Source of the DNA: Paramarasmius palmivorus
Lineage: Eukaryota > Basidiomycota > Agaricomycetes > Agaricales > Marasmiaceae
DNA length: 64,000 bases
Direction: 5' to 3'
Assembly: GCA_037176845.1 (NCBI GenBank)
Contig: JAYKXP010000025.1
Span: forward strand, 372,001-436,000
Part shown: piece by piece, positions 46,517 to 56,912 of the stretch
Position numbering within the stretch: position 1 is the stretch's first letter
Layout: every line of letters begins with the position of its first letter
Position numbers and translations under genes: made by a program
The notes under the pieces: generated by a model
What the model saw: only the letters and a program-made list of their open reading frames with translations
The model's database searches: none
What the model was told of the DNA's origin: nothing

Positions 46517-48407
46517 GAGAATGGGAGGAATGGACTGAAGAATAACCGCACACCTCTGCGCTTTTATTTGCCTCTGCAGCATAAGTCTGAAATGAGGCAT
46601 TTCAGAGAGTAAACCTTTTTGGTTTAGGCCCTTGACCGGGAAAGGGCGTCGGTAAGCTGAAAGACAGGTTATGAGAAAGTTGGCGATGAAACCCAGCGGC
46701 AGAATATGATAATCGTTCGATGCCTCCATCCCTAGAGCTGATAGGATGTGTTATTGCCGGAGGAACCACCTCAAATGGTGATATGGCAAGTAGTTATCCA
46801 ATGAACGTGTTGATAGTAGCAGAGTCCGCAACCACTTTCATTTCCCCTATGTTGACAGAATGAGGTGCGGAAACAATTGCAGTGGCACCCTTTGCATAGC
46901 GCTGCCACATAACAAGAATGGTTCACAAAAACCTTGTTCGAGGAATCCATCACGAAGCACTGACCTAAAGAAATAGACTCGAATCAGACTTTGATTGCTT
47001 CATCCTATCCCTCGAGATTTGAAATAATGACCAGGAACGCGATAAGGGAAACCTTTAGAAAGAACGCCGCGACGGCTGTCCATTTTCAAGTTGTGAAGAT
47101 TGCTATACGAGCTGCGCATCGCGCTGCCTAGTAGCATGTCAGGCCCGGGGAGTCGGTGAATGCTGACCCGAGAAATTTGGTCTCCCGGTCTTCGAGGTAT
47201 CGCGATAGCCGATGGATCATCATGCATCAGGCATCACACCCTGACAGGAAAACAGAGAGATCCAATCAATACTTGTATACGATTCATCGTATGTGAGGTC
47301 AACTCACCCCATTTTGATTGAATTGGAAGCGCCCCCATGACGAAAAGAGCCAAAGGCGATAAAGACGAGACTCACAATCCAACATGACTAAAAAGGGAAG
47401 TGTTGCGGTAGTATCGAGGAGTAGGCCTGTGACCGACCCCTACGTGACGCGCAAGCGGAGTACGTAGGGGCCTGTCGAATTGGCAAAGATTTGGCTGAGG
47501 ACATTTTAGGGATTTGCCGAACCGAAACAATCCTTATTGGGAAAGCAATGTGTCAAATGTGATGACAAGAGCACAAGCGCTCAGAGGCGCCTATACACTG
47601 TAAGAGACTTGTTGCAGGATTTTTGCGTACCTCAACACACATCCAGCATTGAATACTAGTATAAGGCTCATTGTACCCATATAGTATGCAATTTTATGCG
47701 AAAAAGTTCTAAATAAACGCATTGGCAGGGTAGTATAGCGAAGATGCCTAGTAACTGGCTTAGCTGGAGACCGTAAAAGGGATAGCGGATCATAAAAATC
47801 ATCCAAAATACTTTGCAAACCATTAGATTGCTATTCTCTCAAAAGCCAAAGGGTTGAAGAGGCAGGAAATCATAAATCGAGGTAGAATATGTTTGCAGCC
47901 AATTACGCTGACGTGAAAAGATATGACAGATGACGTGAAACGTATGACATTACCGACCAAAAAAGGATTGTTTTGGCTCCGGCAAATCCCTAACATGTCC
48001 TCAGCCAATTCAAACCCAGATCGACAGGTCCCTAAGTACATGCTTGCTCGTCACTTAGGGATCGGTTACAGGTCTAATCGAGGAGCGCTTGGGCGGAAAC
48101 CGTAACGTCTACGAACAATATCATGGATATCAGACGATATCTTGGATGATGGGAGTTAGTAAACAAGCAGGCTCACCGCCAAGGGCCGGCTCAACCGATC
48201 CGGAACCGTAATGGCACTCGGGCCAGGCCTCAAGCTTCAAAGCCTCACCACCTTGTCAAAGAACTTTCAACGGTCGAGGGAAAAAGGCAAAAAAGTGAGT
48301 TACTGGATAATTTTTCTGATTTCCAGTCTCTGACATATCACAGAAGGAAACAGACAAAGGACGCTCGCTTTCACAGTTCTATTCTTTCAACTACTTTGCC
48401 GTACACT
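46517..48407. other. Divergent promoter region, laccase 2 and F-box gene
   Basis: No gene seen. A TATA-like AATAAAAG on the minus strand near 46560-46567 precedes laccase 2. The rest has only short frames. Confidence 0.5.
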
Positions 48408-50141
48408 ATGATAGACGAAATGAAGAGGCTCACGATCCATGGAACCACCTCTTGCCACACAGACAATGCCCATGCGGAATCAATATTTCCCCTTCAGAAG
48501 ATCCCGGCTGAGATCCTTGCCCTCGTACTCACATTTGCTGCGGAATTCAATGTTTTTGGTCCTCCCGGTCTATCTCGGTCGGATGCACTCACGTTGAGCG
48601 CTGTATGCTCTCTATGGAGGAGATTGGCTTTTTCGACCCCTGGAGTGTGGACAAGGATTTCCGTGGTTGTTTCGATACCTTTTCCTATGCCACCTACGCT
48701 CTTAGCATTACACTACCATCTGGAGCTCTCCAAAGATGCACCGCTCGAGCTAGATGTTGATTGGACACGTCATGGGGGGTCTAATGTACATCCTCTTTTG
48801 ACCCTGCTCCAGGATCACGTCTCAAGGTGGTCCCATTTAACGTACAAGGTCACTGGCTCTGTCGCCAACGGCGGAATTCCAGGTCATGATGGGTATTTTC
48901 CACAGATCGATTTTGCTGCAAGCGGTTTGCCATTTCTCCGTTCTTTGGAGATTGATGCTACTTGCTTGTCCTCGATGAGGTTCAAGACGTTGATTGGCAG
49001 CACATCTCGAAAGCTTACAGCGCTGCGTTTACGCGACCTGCACTTTTTCCTTTCCCCAATCACGGTTCAATCATTTGCCCCATCGCTTATTCACATAACC
49101 CATCTCGCCATCAAAGCTACATCGACCGCCGTACTCGTTGCACTAAAAGCGTGTCCAAATCTCATCTCCGCGCACTTCTCTGTTCCAGCAGCAGTGGAAC
49201 CGTGTTATCTCAGGTCAGAGTATCCTGACGTTTACGAGGATTATAGCTCTGATCGTGACGACGACGATCTTCTGGAGGATATGGAGACGAAATTGCGAAG
49301 GGTTACCCTCCCCACATTTTTCCTGAATGAAGATGGGAATTCAACGAAGGATCTTGAACACGAACTAGAGCAAGCCATCCCTTTCTGCCTCCCCCACCTA
49401 CAAAACCTCACCCTAGAGGTCGCCGAAGCAGGCGGAGCTTGGGGTCAAGTGCCATTTTGGTCCGTCTTCAGGATCATACTGGCCATCACGTGCCCAATGC
49501 ACTCACCAACCTGCCCCTCACTCACATCCCTCTCGGTATTGTCATACGCCTCGAAAGATGAAGAGAATCACGACGACGATTTCACAAGCGATGATGACCG
49601 TCGAGCTGGGTTAATCCCGGCGTTGGAATACTTTCTGGATAATATGCCGGGTGCACCTGAAAAATTGCAGAGTTTGTCGCTGCGCGCTATCCCATTCACT
49701 CAATCAGAGTTTATACATCTTCTGTCTCTGATGCCGAATCTACGGGAGCTAAACGTCTCCGAGGCGGAAGATGGCGAATATGAAGATGACGACAAGTACC
49801 GAGAGAAGGACATCTTTCGTGGAGGAGATGGGACATTTATGCAGCGCATGAACCCAGTTGCATGCGCTTCTGCGGCGTCTACGTTGCTTGTCCCTAAGTT
49901 AAGACACCTTGGGCTCACCGTCAATCGAGACTGGGAGGATCACTCCTTCGAGGACATGATTGAGTCGCGCTTCACTGAAGGCCTAGTCGGTGACCTCTTA
50001 CGCTCAGTCACTCTCAGAGTCATCGAGATCGAGTTCTTGGACCTCGAACGCTTGAAAAAGTTGCAATCGTCCGGATTAGCGATCAGCGTTACAAGCGGAC
50101 AATGGTACCACCAATCAAAGGAGGTTCTAAGATACAGCTGA
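48408..50141 (+). CDS. F-box protein with leucine-rich repeats
   Basis: Single exon, 577 residues from the ATG at 48408 (the frame opens at a non-ATG codon 12 nt earlier). The F-box lies at about 24-75: LQKIPAEILALVLTFAAEF then LSAVCSLWRRLAFSTPGVWTRI, the form common in large Agaricomycete F-box families. Degenerate leucine-rich repeats follow (LRSLEIDATCL, LTALRLRDLHFF, LQNLTLEVAEA, LQSLSLRAIPF, LRELNVSEAED), broken by acidic stretches. The F-box recruits Skp1 of an SCF ubiquitin ligase and the repeats select a substrate, which is unknown. Lack of introns contrasts with its neighbours. Its stop is 152 bp from that of the convergent Ubp6 gene. Confidence 0.88.
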   Translation: MIDEMKRLTIHGTTSCHTDNAHAESIFPLQKIPAEILALVLTFAAEFNVFGPPGLSRSDALTLSAVCSLWRRLAFSTPGVWTRISVVVSIPFPMPPTLLALHYHLELSKDAPLELDVDWTRHGGSNVHPLLTLLQDHVSRWSHLTYKVTGSVANGGIPGHDGYFPQIDFAASGLPFLRSLEIDATCLSSMRFKTLIGSTSRKLTALRLRDLHFFLSPITVQSFAPSLIHITHLAIKATSTAVLVALKACPNLISAHFSVPAAVEPCYLRSEYPDVYEDYSSDRDDDDLLEDMETKLRRVTLPTFFLNEDGNSTKDLEHELEQAIPFCLPHLQNLTLEVAEAGGAWGQVPFWSVFRIILAITCPMHSPTCPSLTSLSVLSYASKDEENHDDDFTSDDDRRAGLIPALEYFLDNMPGAPEKLQSLSLRAIPFTQSEFIHLLSLMPNLRELNVSEAEDGEYEDDDKYREKDIFRGGDGTFMQRMNPVACASAASTLLVPKLRHLGLTVNRDWEDHSFEDMIESRFTEGLVGDLLRSVTLRVIEIEFLDLERLKKLQSSGLAISVTSGQWYHQSKEVLRYS

Positions 50142-50293
50142 AGGACAAGTTCCCTTTACATAGTACATTTTGTTGACTACCGGATCAGAACCGAACTGGC
50201 TGATAATACACAAGGTAGTACTGTCAACTGTAAATTCCACGAAGACAATAACAGGTCAAATACCCAAGCTATCTTCAGAAGGTCCCAAAGACC

Positions 50294-52669
50294 TTATGCA
50301 GCTTTCGTTCTGTACAGCAAAACATACGCCGATGAATCCTCTCCTCCTCCATCCAAAGTTGCCAGCTTTTCCTTGGGGAAAATTGAAACCTTGTCGTCGT
50401 CAAACTTGTACCAATCTTCGTCGTCCTCATGAGCGTATTCGTCGACCTTCTTGGCAGGTGCAGAATCCACGTCCATCGCATTTGAGTCCGTAGCGTCACT
50501 CGAAGGGTTCGCGGTTCCAGCACTCTGGGCAGTGGGCCCGGTGTACAACCTTGGTGGAGGTCCATGGAAGACACTCTTCTTTACAAAACCCATGTAATGT
50601 CCCGAATCAGCAGCTGCACCCTTGTGTGTGACAATGGCTAGGAGTAATATGAACAAGGGTAACAAAAGTAGCAGGGACGCACTCACCAACTAATTCGTAC
50701 AACCCATTCCAACTTGCACCAACATCGTTCTTGACCTCAGCATCGATCAAAGCTTCCAGTTCGGCACGTTCCCTTTCCCTGTACACGCTTTCTTCTTCTA
50801 ATTCTCCTCCCTGGTTGGCAGATGCGGTCGTGGATGACCCGGCTGCAGCTTCAGTTTCGGCCTCAACGGGTGCGGCAGGCTCTGAAGTACTACCAGAGGT
50901 CGACTGCTCACGGGCCTTCTTTGTCCTCTTGCGAACCTTTCGCCTCTCTGCACGCTCCTTTTCAATCTCTTGCATCCGTCTACTTGCAGGGAGCAATTTC
51001 GCTTTCAACTCGGGTGTGACAATGTCCAGGGCATCGTAATACTCGGGAAATTTGACCTTTCTCTGCATGTGAAGAGGTCATGATTATCTCCCGCTAGGTA
51101 TAAAGATCCAGACACGAACCATAATCTTCGCCTTCTTTTGTACATCTGCTTTCCAAGCGAAACGCACCATATGGACCGTCAAGTAGCTAGGGAGACGAGT
51201 CAACCTAGAAGTTTGTGTGTACTCTGCTGTTCGACCAAGGGTTGGTGAGTCTTTTGACAATGTCGAGTCCAATGCCTGGGAACAACACGTCAGAGTAAGG
51301 TTGCGATACCCAACACCTCACTCACCCCAAGAATGCCACTCTGCATATAGTTTGTCTGTCCCGTAATGTTACACTCAATCTTCATGATTTTCTCTGTAGA
51401 GATAGATGGAGGTTCATCAGGTGCTTCCGGCGTGGAAAGCCTGTTCGCCGTGAGTAAGATTTCATGTGAAGGCCGTGATGCACTCACTCTCGGCGTACTT
51501 CGCTCATCAAATATTGCTCGATGAATTTGCGTCCACCTCCGGTTGTACCAGGCGGGACGAGGGTCTCTGACACGTTGACTTCTCGAAGTGAATTGAGTAT
51601 TTGGGAGTAACACTCTTCAGCGTCTGTTTGCCGAGATGAATTAATCTTGTCTTAATCTATGCATCGGTACATACCCTGCTGGGAGAATCCACCACCCAAG
51701 CCTTTTCCACTTCGATCGCGTTCGGCAAATTGGGGGTTGACCTGATGGGACCTGGCTTCAGCAGACGCGTAAAAACAATGTCGAAAATGAGCCTACCTGT
51801 CTAAGAACGTTCAAGAAGCCGGCCGGAGTAACGGGGTCAGTAGTGCGGGCCATGCTGGTGTACAGATCACGCAAAGAGGCTGGCAAGCCACTTAGAGAAG
51901 GATTTGTGGAGGTGGAAGGTTGACTGGATTGGGGACTAGGAAGAATGTGAATCTCGGCTCGCAGGCAAAAAAAATGATCCGCGTACACTCCCAAGGAGAC
52001 CTGCAGTTCAGGAATAGCACGCAAAGCTTGCACCGTTGAGTTCATGTAACATGTATTGCCCAAGCTAAACACCGCGGTTAGCGGAATGAAACAAAACAAG
52101 GAAGTTTGACAAACTTGCGCAATCCGACTGGTCTTTCGAGCTGAAGAATGAGTTATATTCAGTACATCGTTCGTTTGAGAGGTTCAAGGCACGCACAGCA
52201 CCAGCCAGCTCCTCGTCATCCATATCTAATCGCCAATCGATTACTCTCTATGTCTTCAATAGAATCGCGCCTGATACACACCTTCTAAGAAGACGACAGG
52301 TTTCTCCGGTGCCTTGGGAAGTTCACCAGCTGTTCCGATGACCATAAACGTCTGACCCTGCATTCGCCGCCACCTTTCAGCTTCAAGCGTTTTTATAAAA
52401 GACAGTCGAGATGCGTACGGCTTTTGGTGCGATCTTTGCCCAGTTCGAGTCGTCCTGTCGAGATGAAGTATCAGTAAAGTTGACGATGCAAAGAAATATA
52501 GAATACACACCTTCAACACGCCTCCTTTGACCATAATCTTCATTCTGTCCAAAGGCACTCCGGTGACTTGGTATACGGCTTCTTTGAATGCCTTTGGAGG
52601 CAGATCTGGATCTAGCTGGACATTGTGTGTCTTTCCTGCGTGTTTGATGCTCACTGCGAGCGGCGCCAT
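50294..52669 (-). CDS. UBP6: Ubiquitin carboxyl-terminal hydrolase Ubp6/USP14
   Basis: 578 residues from 13 exons. Transcript order: 52669..52511, 52454..52419, 52357..52282, 52225..52197, 52140..52115, 52064..51987, 51935..51797, 51741..51675, 51623..51488, 51440..51326, 51275..51120, 51062..50687, 50637..50294. An N-terminal ubiquitin-like domain (about 1-80, SIKHAGKTHNVQL...MKIMVKGGVLKDDSNW) docks on the proteasome regulatory particle. The catalytic Cys box is GLRNLGNTCYMNSTVQALRA (over an intron), the QQDAEEC box follows, and the His box is DSGHYMGFVKK. Length and order match Ubp6/USP14, which trims ubiquitin from substrates at the proteasome. An acidic, Ala/Ser-rich insert lies at about 390-450. 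The start is the ATG at 52669; an upstream in-frame ATG would put a hydrophobic stretch before the ubiquitin-like fold. Confidence 0.93.
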
Positions 52670-53220
52670 TGGAGATAGATGAAGGAGAAAAACAAAAGCG
52701 AAAAAACTTGGACGCGTGTACAACTATCGCGGTAAAAGTCGTCATACGTCACCGGATCCACGGACCGCAGACCTAAGACCGCTGCCTCAAATTTTCTCTC
52801 CAGTACTCTAGTAAGGTAATTATTACCAGCGAGGCCTTTTTAGCAGTAAAAGGGCGTCTATGATAATGATGAAAGTATTATCTGCCAGGTCCAAGAAGAA
52901 GTGACATGTGTTTCTCCCATAACCCACTGCAACGTCCGTACACGATGCTTTCATTGGTGATGGCACTTGTGTGAGCCTGATTGCAGCTGTTGAGTTCATA
53001 CTACTGGACTTCGAGTGTCGGGATGACCAGCGCTATTGTCTTCACGAAGAACGACTCTTGACAGGTTTTTGAAGGCAATAGCTCCATCTGAGATAGCGTA
53101 CTAAAAAGTACTTCCACAGACAGTCTATACCAAACAGAAATTGGCTGCCCGCACCGAGTCCTGAGGGAACTAGATAGGAGACACCGCATTATGTACCTGG
53201 TTCGTCTCTGGCACGACTTC
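52670..53220. other. UBP6 upstream region
   Basis: No gene seen; ends where the inverted duplication begins. Confidence 0.5.
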
Positions 53221-53475
53221 GTGAGTTCGCTGATGCGTATTCATCATGTCCTCCGTGAAACAACATTTGCAGGGCATTGGTAGAAAACTTCCTGTTCTCG
53301 GACATTGACTCAGTCGGTGCGTTGTTGAACCCATAAGCTCAGGTAGTGGCGACAGAGACGGTGCACCTCGAAATTTACCCCGAGCTTTAAATTTTCAAAC
53401 TAAGGAAAACCGTTAGTGCCGTACAGTGCATTCATGCTCGCAACTGACATCGAAATGTCATGCCTTCAAGCTCGT
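53221..53475 (+). pseudogene. Fragment of a gene G-like PPxY-family gene
   Basis: Matches gene G from its intron 6 donor through exon 7 (ALVENFLFS), exon 8 and most of intron 8. Exon 8 is damaged by a small insertion near 53385-53395 and the final exon is missing. A relic left by duplication and deletion. Confidence 0.7.
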
Positions 53476-54183
53476 GTATAGCCTGTCGTTGGAGGAGAGT
53501 CCCAAAAAGGCAGGTGGCAGTGGTCGCTCCTCTCACTAGAACCGCTATATACCGAGTAAGAAAGAAGCCCAACGGACACCTCGATATCTGCTCATGCTCA
53601 TACTGACCTTGCGGTCTTCACGAAATCTGCTCTATTCGCCTTCTAATGTCACTGAATTGAACAAGTATCGACGCTCAATGACTCATTGGCAAGTTTCTTT
53701 ACGTAACATTTTGCACAGTGGGCTCCGAGTCCATGTCGATTCTATGGGCGAGGGACGTGCCAGACCAGAGACGAGAAAATGCGGTATATTGGTACGATAT
53801 TGGTGTGGTCGAGGTGAGCACTTGCAATTCTACTGCCTTGGGCGACAAGGCTAACAATCATGACTTGCTTTTCGTTACTAGCTTCGTCAATACCTAGCAC
53901 CAGACTCCTTCGCAGTCTCCCTGGCCTTCTCCCTACCATTGTGCTAAGTAGATATCGTATCAGGATGTCGAATCATATAGTATGTGAGTGTAAGCGGGTT
54001 CGCTGTCGACGTTCGAGGCTGATAACAAGTATGTAACGTAGCGCGGGATGGTTTCTACCAAGACTAGATGATAGATCCCTGTCATATAACTGGAGGCAGT
54101 ACTATCGACATTTACCGGACATCATTTGCTGTGCCGAAAACGTTTTATAAAACGGTACAGAACCTATTGTCAGTCTGCTTGTC

Positions 54184-55785
54184 ATGTCGTCCCCCATCCA
54201 CCAGAAGATTCAGCAACATGCCGAACCACACCATTCGCTCATACACACGCTCAAGGAACTCGAAGGGCTCCCTAATCAACTGACGCAACACCAAGAATAC
54301 CTTGATGACTTGATGAAGCAGCGAAAGAATACCCAAGACAATTTGGAGAAGGTCGTAGCTGTCATAACAAGATTCGATAATGCAGAGCCTGCCCGGAAGG
54401 GATGGCTTCCTTCACGTAGGGCGGACAATGCAAGGAAGCAGAACGAGCGGTATGTGTTTTCTTTGGGGTTGGTTTTCCTACCATTGATTGTATTCAAGAG
54501 AGCGAATGGAAGCTTTGGAGACCGAATTCAGAGAACAGAGGAAACTAAGGGAGCTAGACGAAAAGCTGGAAGCGGGTCTACAAATAGTATGGACTGTGTT
54601 CCAATCTGTTCATATCACGCTGTTGACATCTCCTCTACCCTTATCAGAAAGACACGTTATCCCAGAATCTTATCAAGCTAAACAACGCTAAGGAAGAACT
54701 TCAATCACTGCACGACCAAATTTTCGACGGTCCGACGCCTGGTTTGTTCTCCAATGCCAGCTCGCGTTTCTTATTGACATGGATGTTGTTTCCAGAATTT
54801 CCGGAAGACGAAGAGCTGCAGAGTAACCTCAAGTATGCGCGAGAGGCTCACGACAACATTTACGGTTCACAACTCAGACTTCAACAAGCGGTGGAATGTT
54901 TGGTTAAGGCAGAAGAAAAGGTGGATGTTTGTTTGGAGAAAATACTGGTGATCTTGTTGAATGCTGCTTCCGAATATGGTGGTATGTCGCCTTTGCATTG
55001 CAGTATCTTCATGAGCTGACATGTTTCTATAGCAAATAAGTTTGACAGACTGTGGGTCTTCAATAAGGGATATCTTTGCTTCAACCAACCTTCCCATACA
55101 GCTTCGGCGAACACGATCGAAGATACCTCCAAGCCGTAATCGAGGCTAGTTCGGAAGCCCAAACGTGTCTAAACGAGGCAAGAGATGCTTTTCCAGAGAT
55201 GCCGGTCATTCAGGATATCAGGGTCAGCCACCATCCGTGAGGTTGTCATCACAGGTGGTGCATACTTTGAGAGCTGATTTCTTCTTGTACTACAGGCTGA
55301 TAATAGAAAATTTTATGTTTTCGGGTATCGGTCCAGTTGGTACGTCGTCCTTACAACACAGTCTACGTATAGCCGTGACTCATGGGCTTAAATAGAAACG
55401 ATGCGCATGATCAGGAGCCAGCTCATCGAGGTCAAGAAAACTGTCAGTGCTCGAAGCATATTCATATTCCCATATTCAAGTTAAGAATTTACATAATCTA
55501 CAGATTCAACACAGATGTCGGCAACCTGTTGAACAAAGCATCATATCAGCTGAATATGATCTTGATGAATCCACCAAGGTGGTTGACCAGTGTTGCGAAA
55601 GCCTTATGCAACATCGGATAGGTTTTATCGAGTCTGTACTCGGCGGAAGACGCTCACCTTTCCCCCGTCCTGAACCTTCACCGGCGCTCTCGGTTCAACT
55701 TGCGGATCCAGGGGGGTTTCAAATGGATGTTCCATGGTCACCCGATGGGCCACCGCCGTCTTATGTCTCTACTTGGGATCATTGA
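54184..55785 (+). CDS. Coiled-coil/proline-rich PPxY protein, copy I
   Basis: Exons 54184..54449, 54499..54586, 54648..54741, 54796..54981, 55033..55051 (19 nt), 55102..55236, 55296..55339, 55396..55442, 55504..55785; 386 residues. Eight exons have the same length as in gene F; the micro-exon is 19 nt instead of 13, adding two residues in phase. Start MSSPIHQKIQQHAEPHH. Charged helical first half, LHDQIFDGPTPEFPEDEELQ, FPEMPVIQDIRVSHHP, and C-terminal GPPPSYVSTWDH (PPxY). The frame is intact although many bases differ from F, which suggests selection has kept it. Function unknown. Confidence 0.82.
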
Positions 55786-56463
55786 AATCGCCACTGCTCG
55801 TTTGTACGGCCGGTATACTACATTGTCGTTCTGGATCATCCCGTTCAGTCCCGAGTCGAGCCTGCAGTGATGAGGCTCTCTTGACCGGCGCAGCAGAGGC
55901 TTTAAATGGCTATGGTCTGAGTTTAAGTAGCGGAATCCTTACCGATCCCACTGAACGACCGTTTACTTACATGTATAGTTGACATTGGGAGGTAACGCGC
56001 TACATAAGTAGCATGCATCGAATTTGTATCGATAACTATGTAGGTACGAGATTCGCAGTCCTGCCTTCTTCCCTCGAGCACGTAAATCAAAAAATATCCC
56101 CGGACTGCGAACGCGGCTGGAACCGAGCCTAGTGTACACCAATGAGGAGTTTGGTCGATAAAGCCGAGGCAACTGGAGCTTCAAGCTTCAAGACTCGAGA
56201 AGCATGAGCACGTGTGCTAACTGATAAAGTTTCCTCTAGCTTGGAAGAATAGAAGTAGCAAGAGCAAACTGAGCAAACGACCATCATGGTCATTGCAAAA
56301 AAGGGGACCCGTGAGAAGCGCAGGTCTGAGGTCATGAACGCCCAAAGGCTTCGTTGCAATTACATGTATGTGATGTTACAGTTGGTACAGCAGTGAAGGA
56401 AACTAGCTAGCTAAAAGAGTGTCGAAATGAGAGTTGATATTACTCAACCAATGAAGATCGTAA
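55786..56463. other. Intergenic, gene I 3' side to small membrane protein
   Basis: No gene seen. The left part up to about 56036 belongs to the inverted duplication. Confidence 0.55.
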
Positions 56464-56912
56464 CTACACCAAGCGTCTAGCTCTGCGAGCGTTATCATGG
56501 TGTTTCGGGTGCTTCACTCGCTGAGGAGCTCTAGCGGAGGGGGGAGGTGGTCCATACATTTCCATATCCATCTGATGCCTGTACTGAACAGGGAAGTACG
56601 CAGCCAATGGCTCAGGAATAGGTTTCGGCTCAAAGTCGTCTTTGAGTACAAACGATTTTCCTCGTGCCTACAACGCCGTTCAGAGAAGGGGCTTAAACCA
56701 TTTTAATCCAAGTAGCTCACCTCTTCATCAATAATAATACGCCCCCCAGTCTGTCCAGCAGACTTGGAACTTCCCCTTTCCCGAAGCCTTTGTCGCACCG
56801 ACATGAAGATCCCGAATACCGCAAATATCCAAACCATAACAAAGAGCACGATTAAGACAATCGCGAGAGGTGTTAGCGCCTGGCCGTCTTTTGGGGTGAG
56901 GAGGTCGGACAT
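56464..56912 (-). CDS. Small single-pass membrane protein with proline-rich tail
   Basis: Exons in transcript order: 56912..56721, 56667..56464; 131 residues. A short polar N-terminus (MSDLLTPKDGQALTP) is followed by one strong membrane segment at about 16-38 (LAIVLIVLFVMVWIFAVFGI), then a basic stop-transfer stretch (VRQRLRERG), IIIDEEARGKSFVLKDDFEPKPIPEP, a MYGPPPPSARAP segment, and a very basic end (KHPKHHDNARRARRLV). Probably N-out/C-in by the positive-inside rule. I do not recognise the family; a small tail-like membrane adaptor is possible. It is well supported by start, splice sites and composition. Confidence 0.72.

Larger units (their letters stand above)
53221..56036 (+). repeat. 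Inverted duplication, right arm (gene I locus)
   Basis: Reverse-orientation copy of 25232-28850, with an internal deletion relative to it at 53478. The left edge coincides with the donor of intron 6 of the gene G relic. Confidence 0.75.

Noticed and set aside
45827..46729. 300-codon minus-strand frame covering laccase 2 exon 1
   Set aside because: It runs from upstream DNA through exon 1 into the transposon end; only 46516..46328 is laccase coding.
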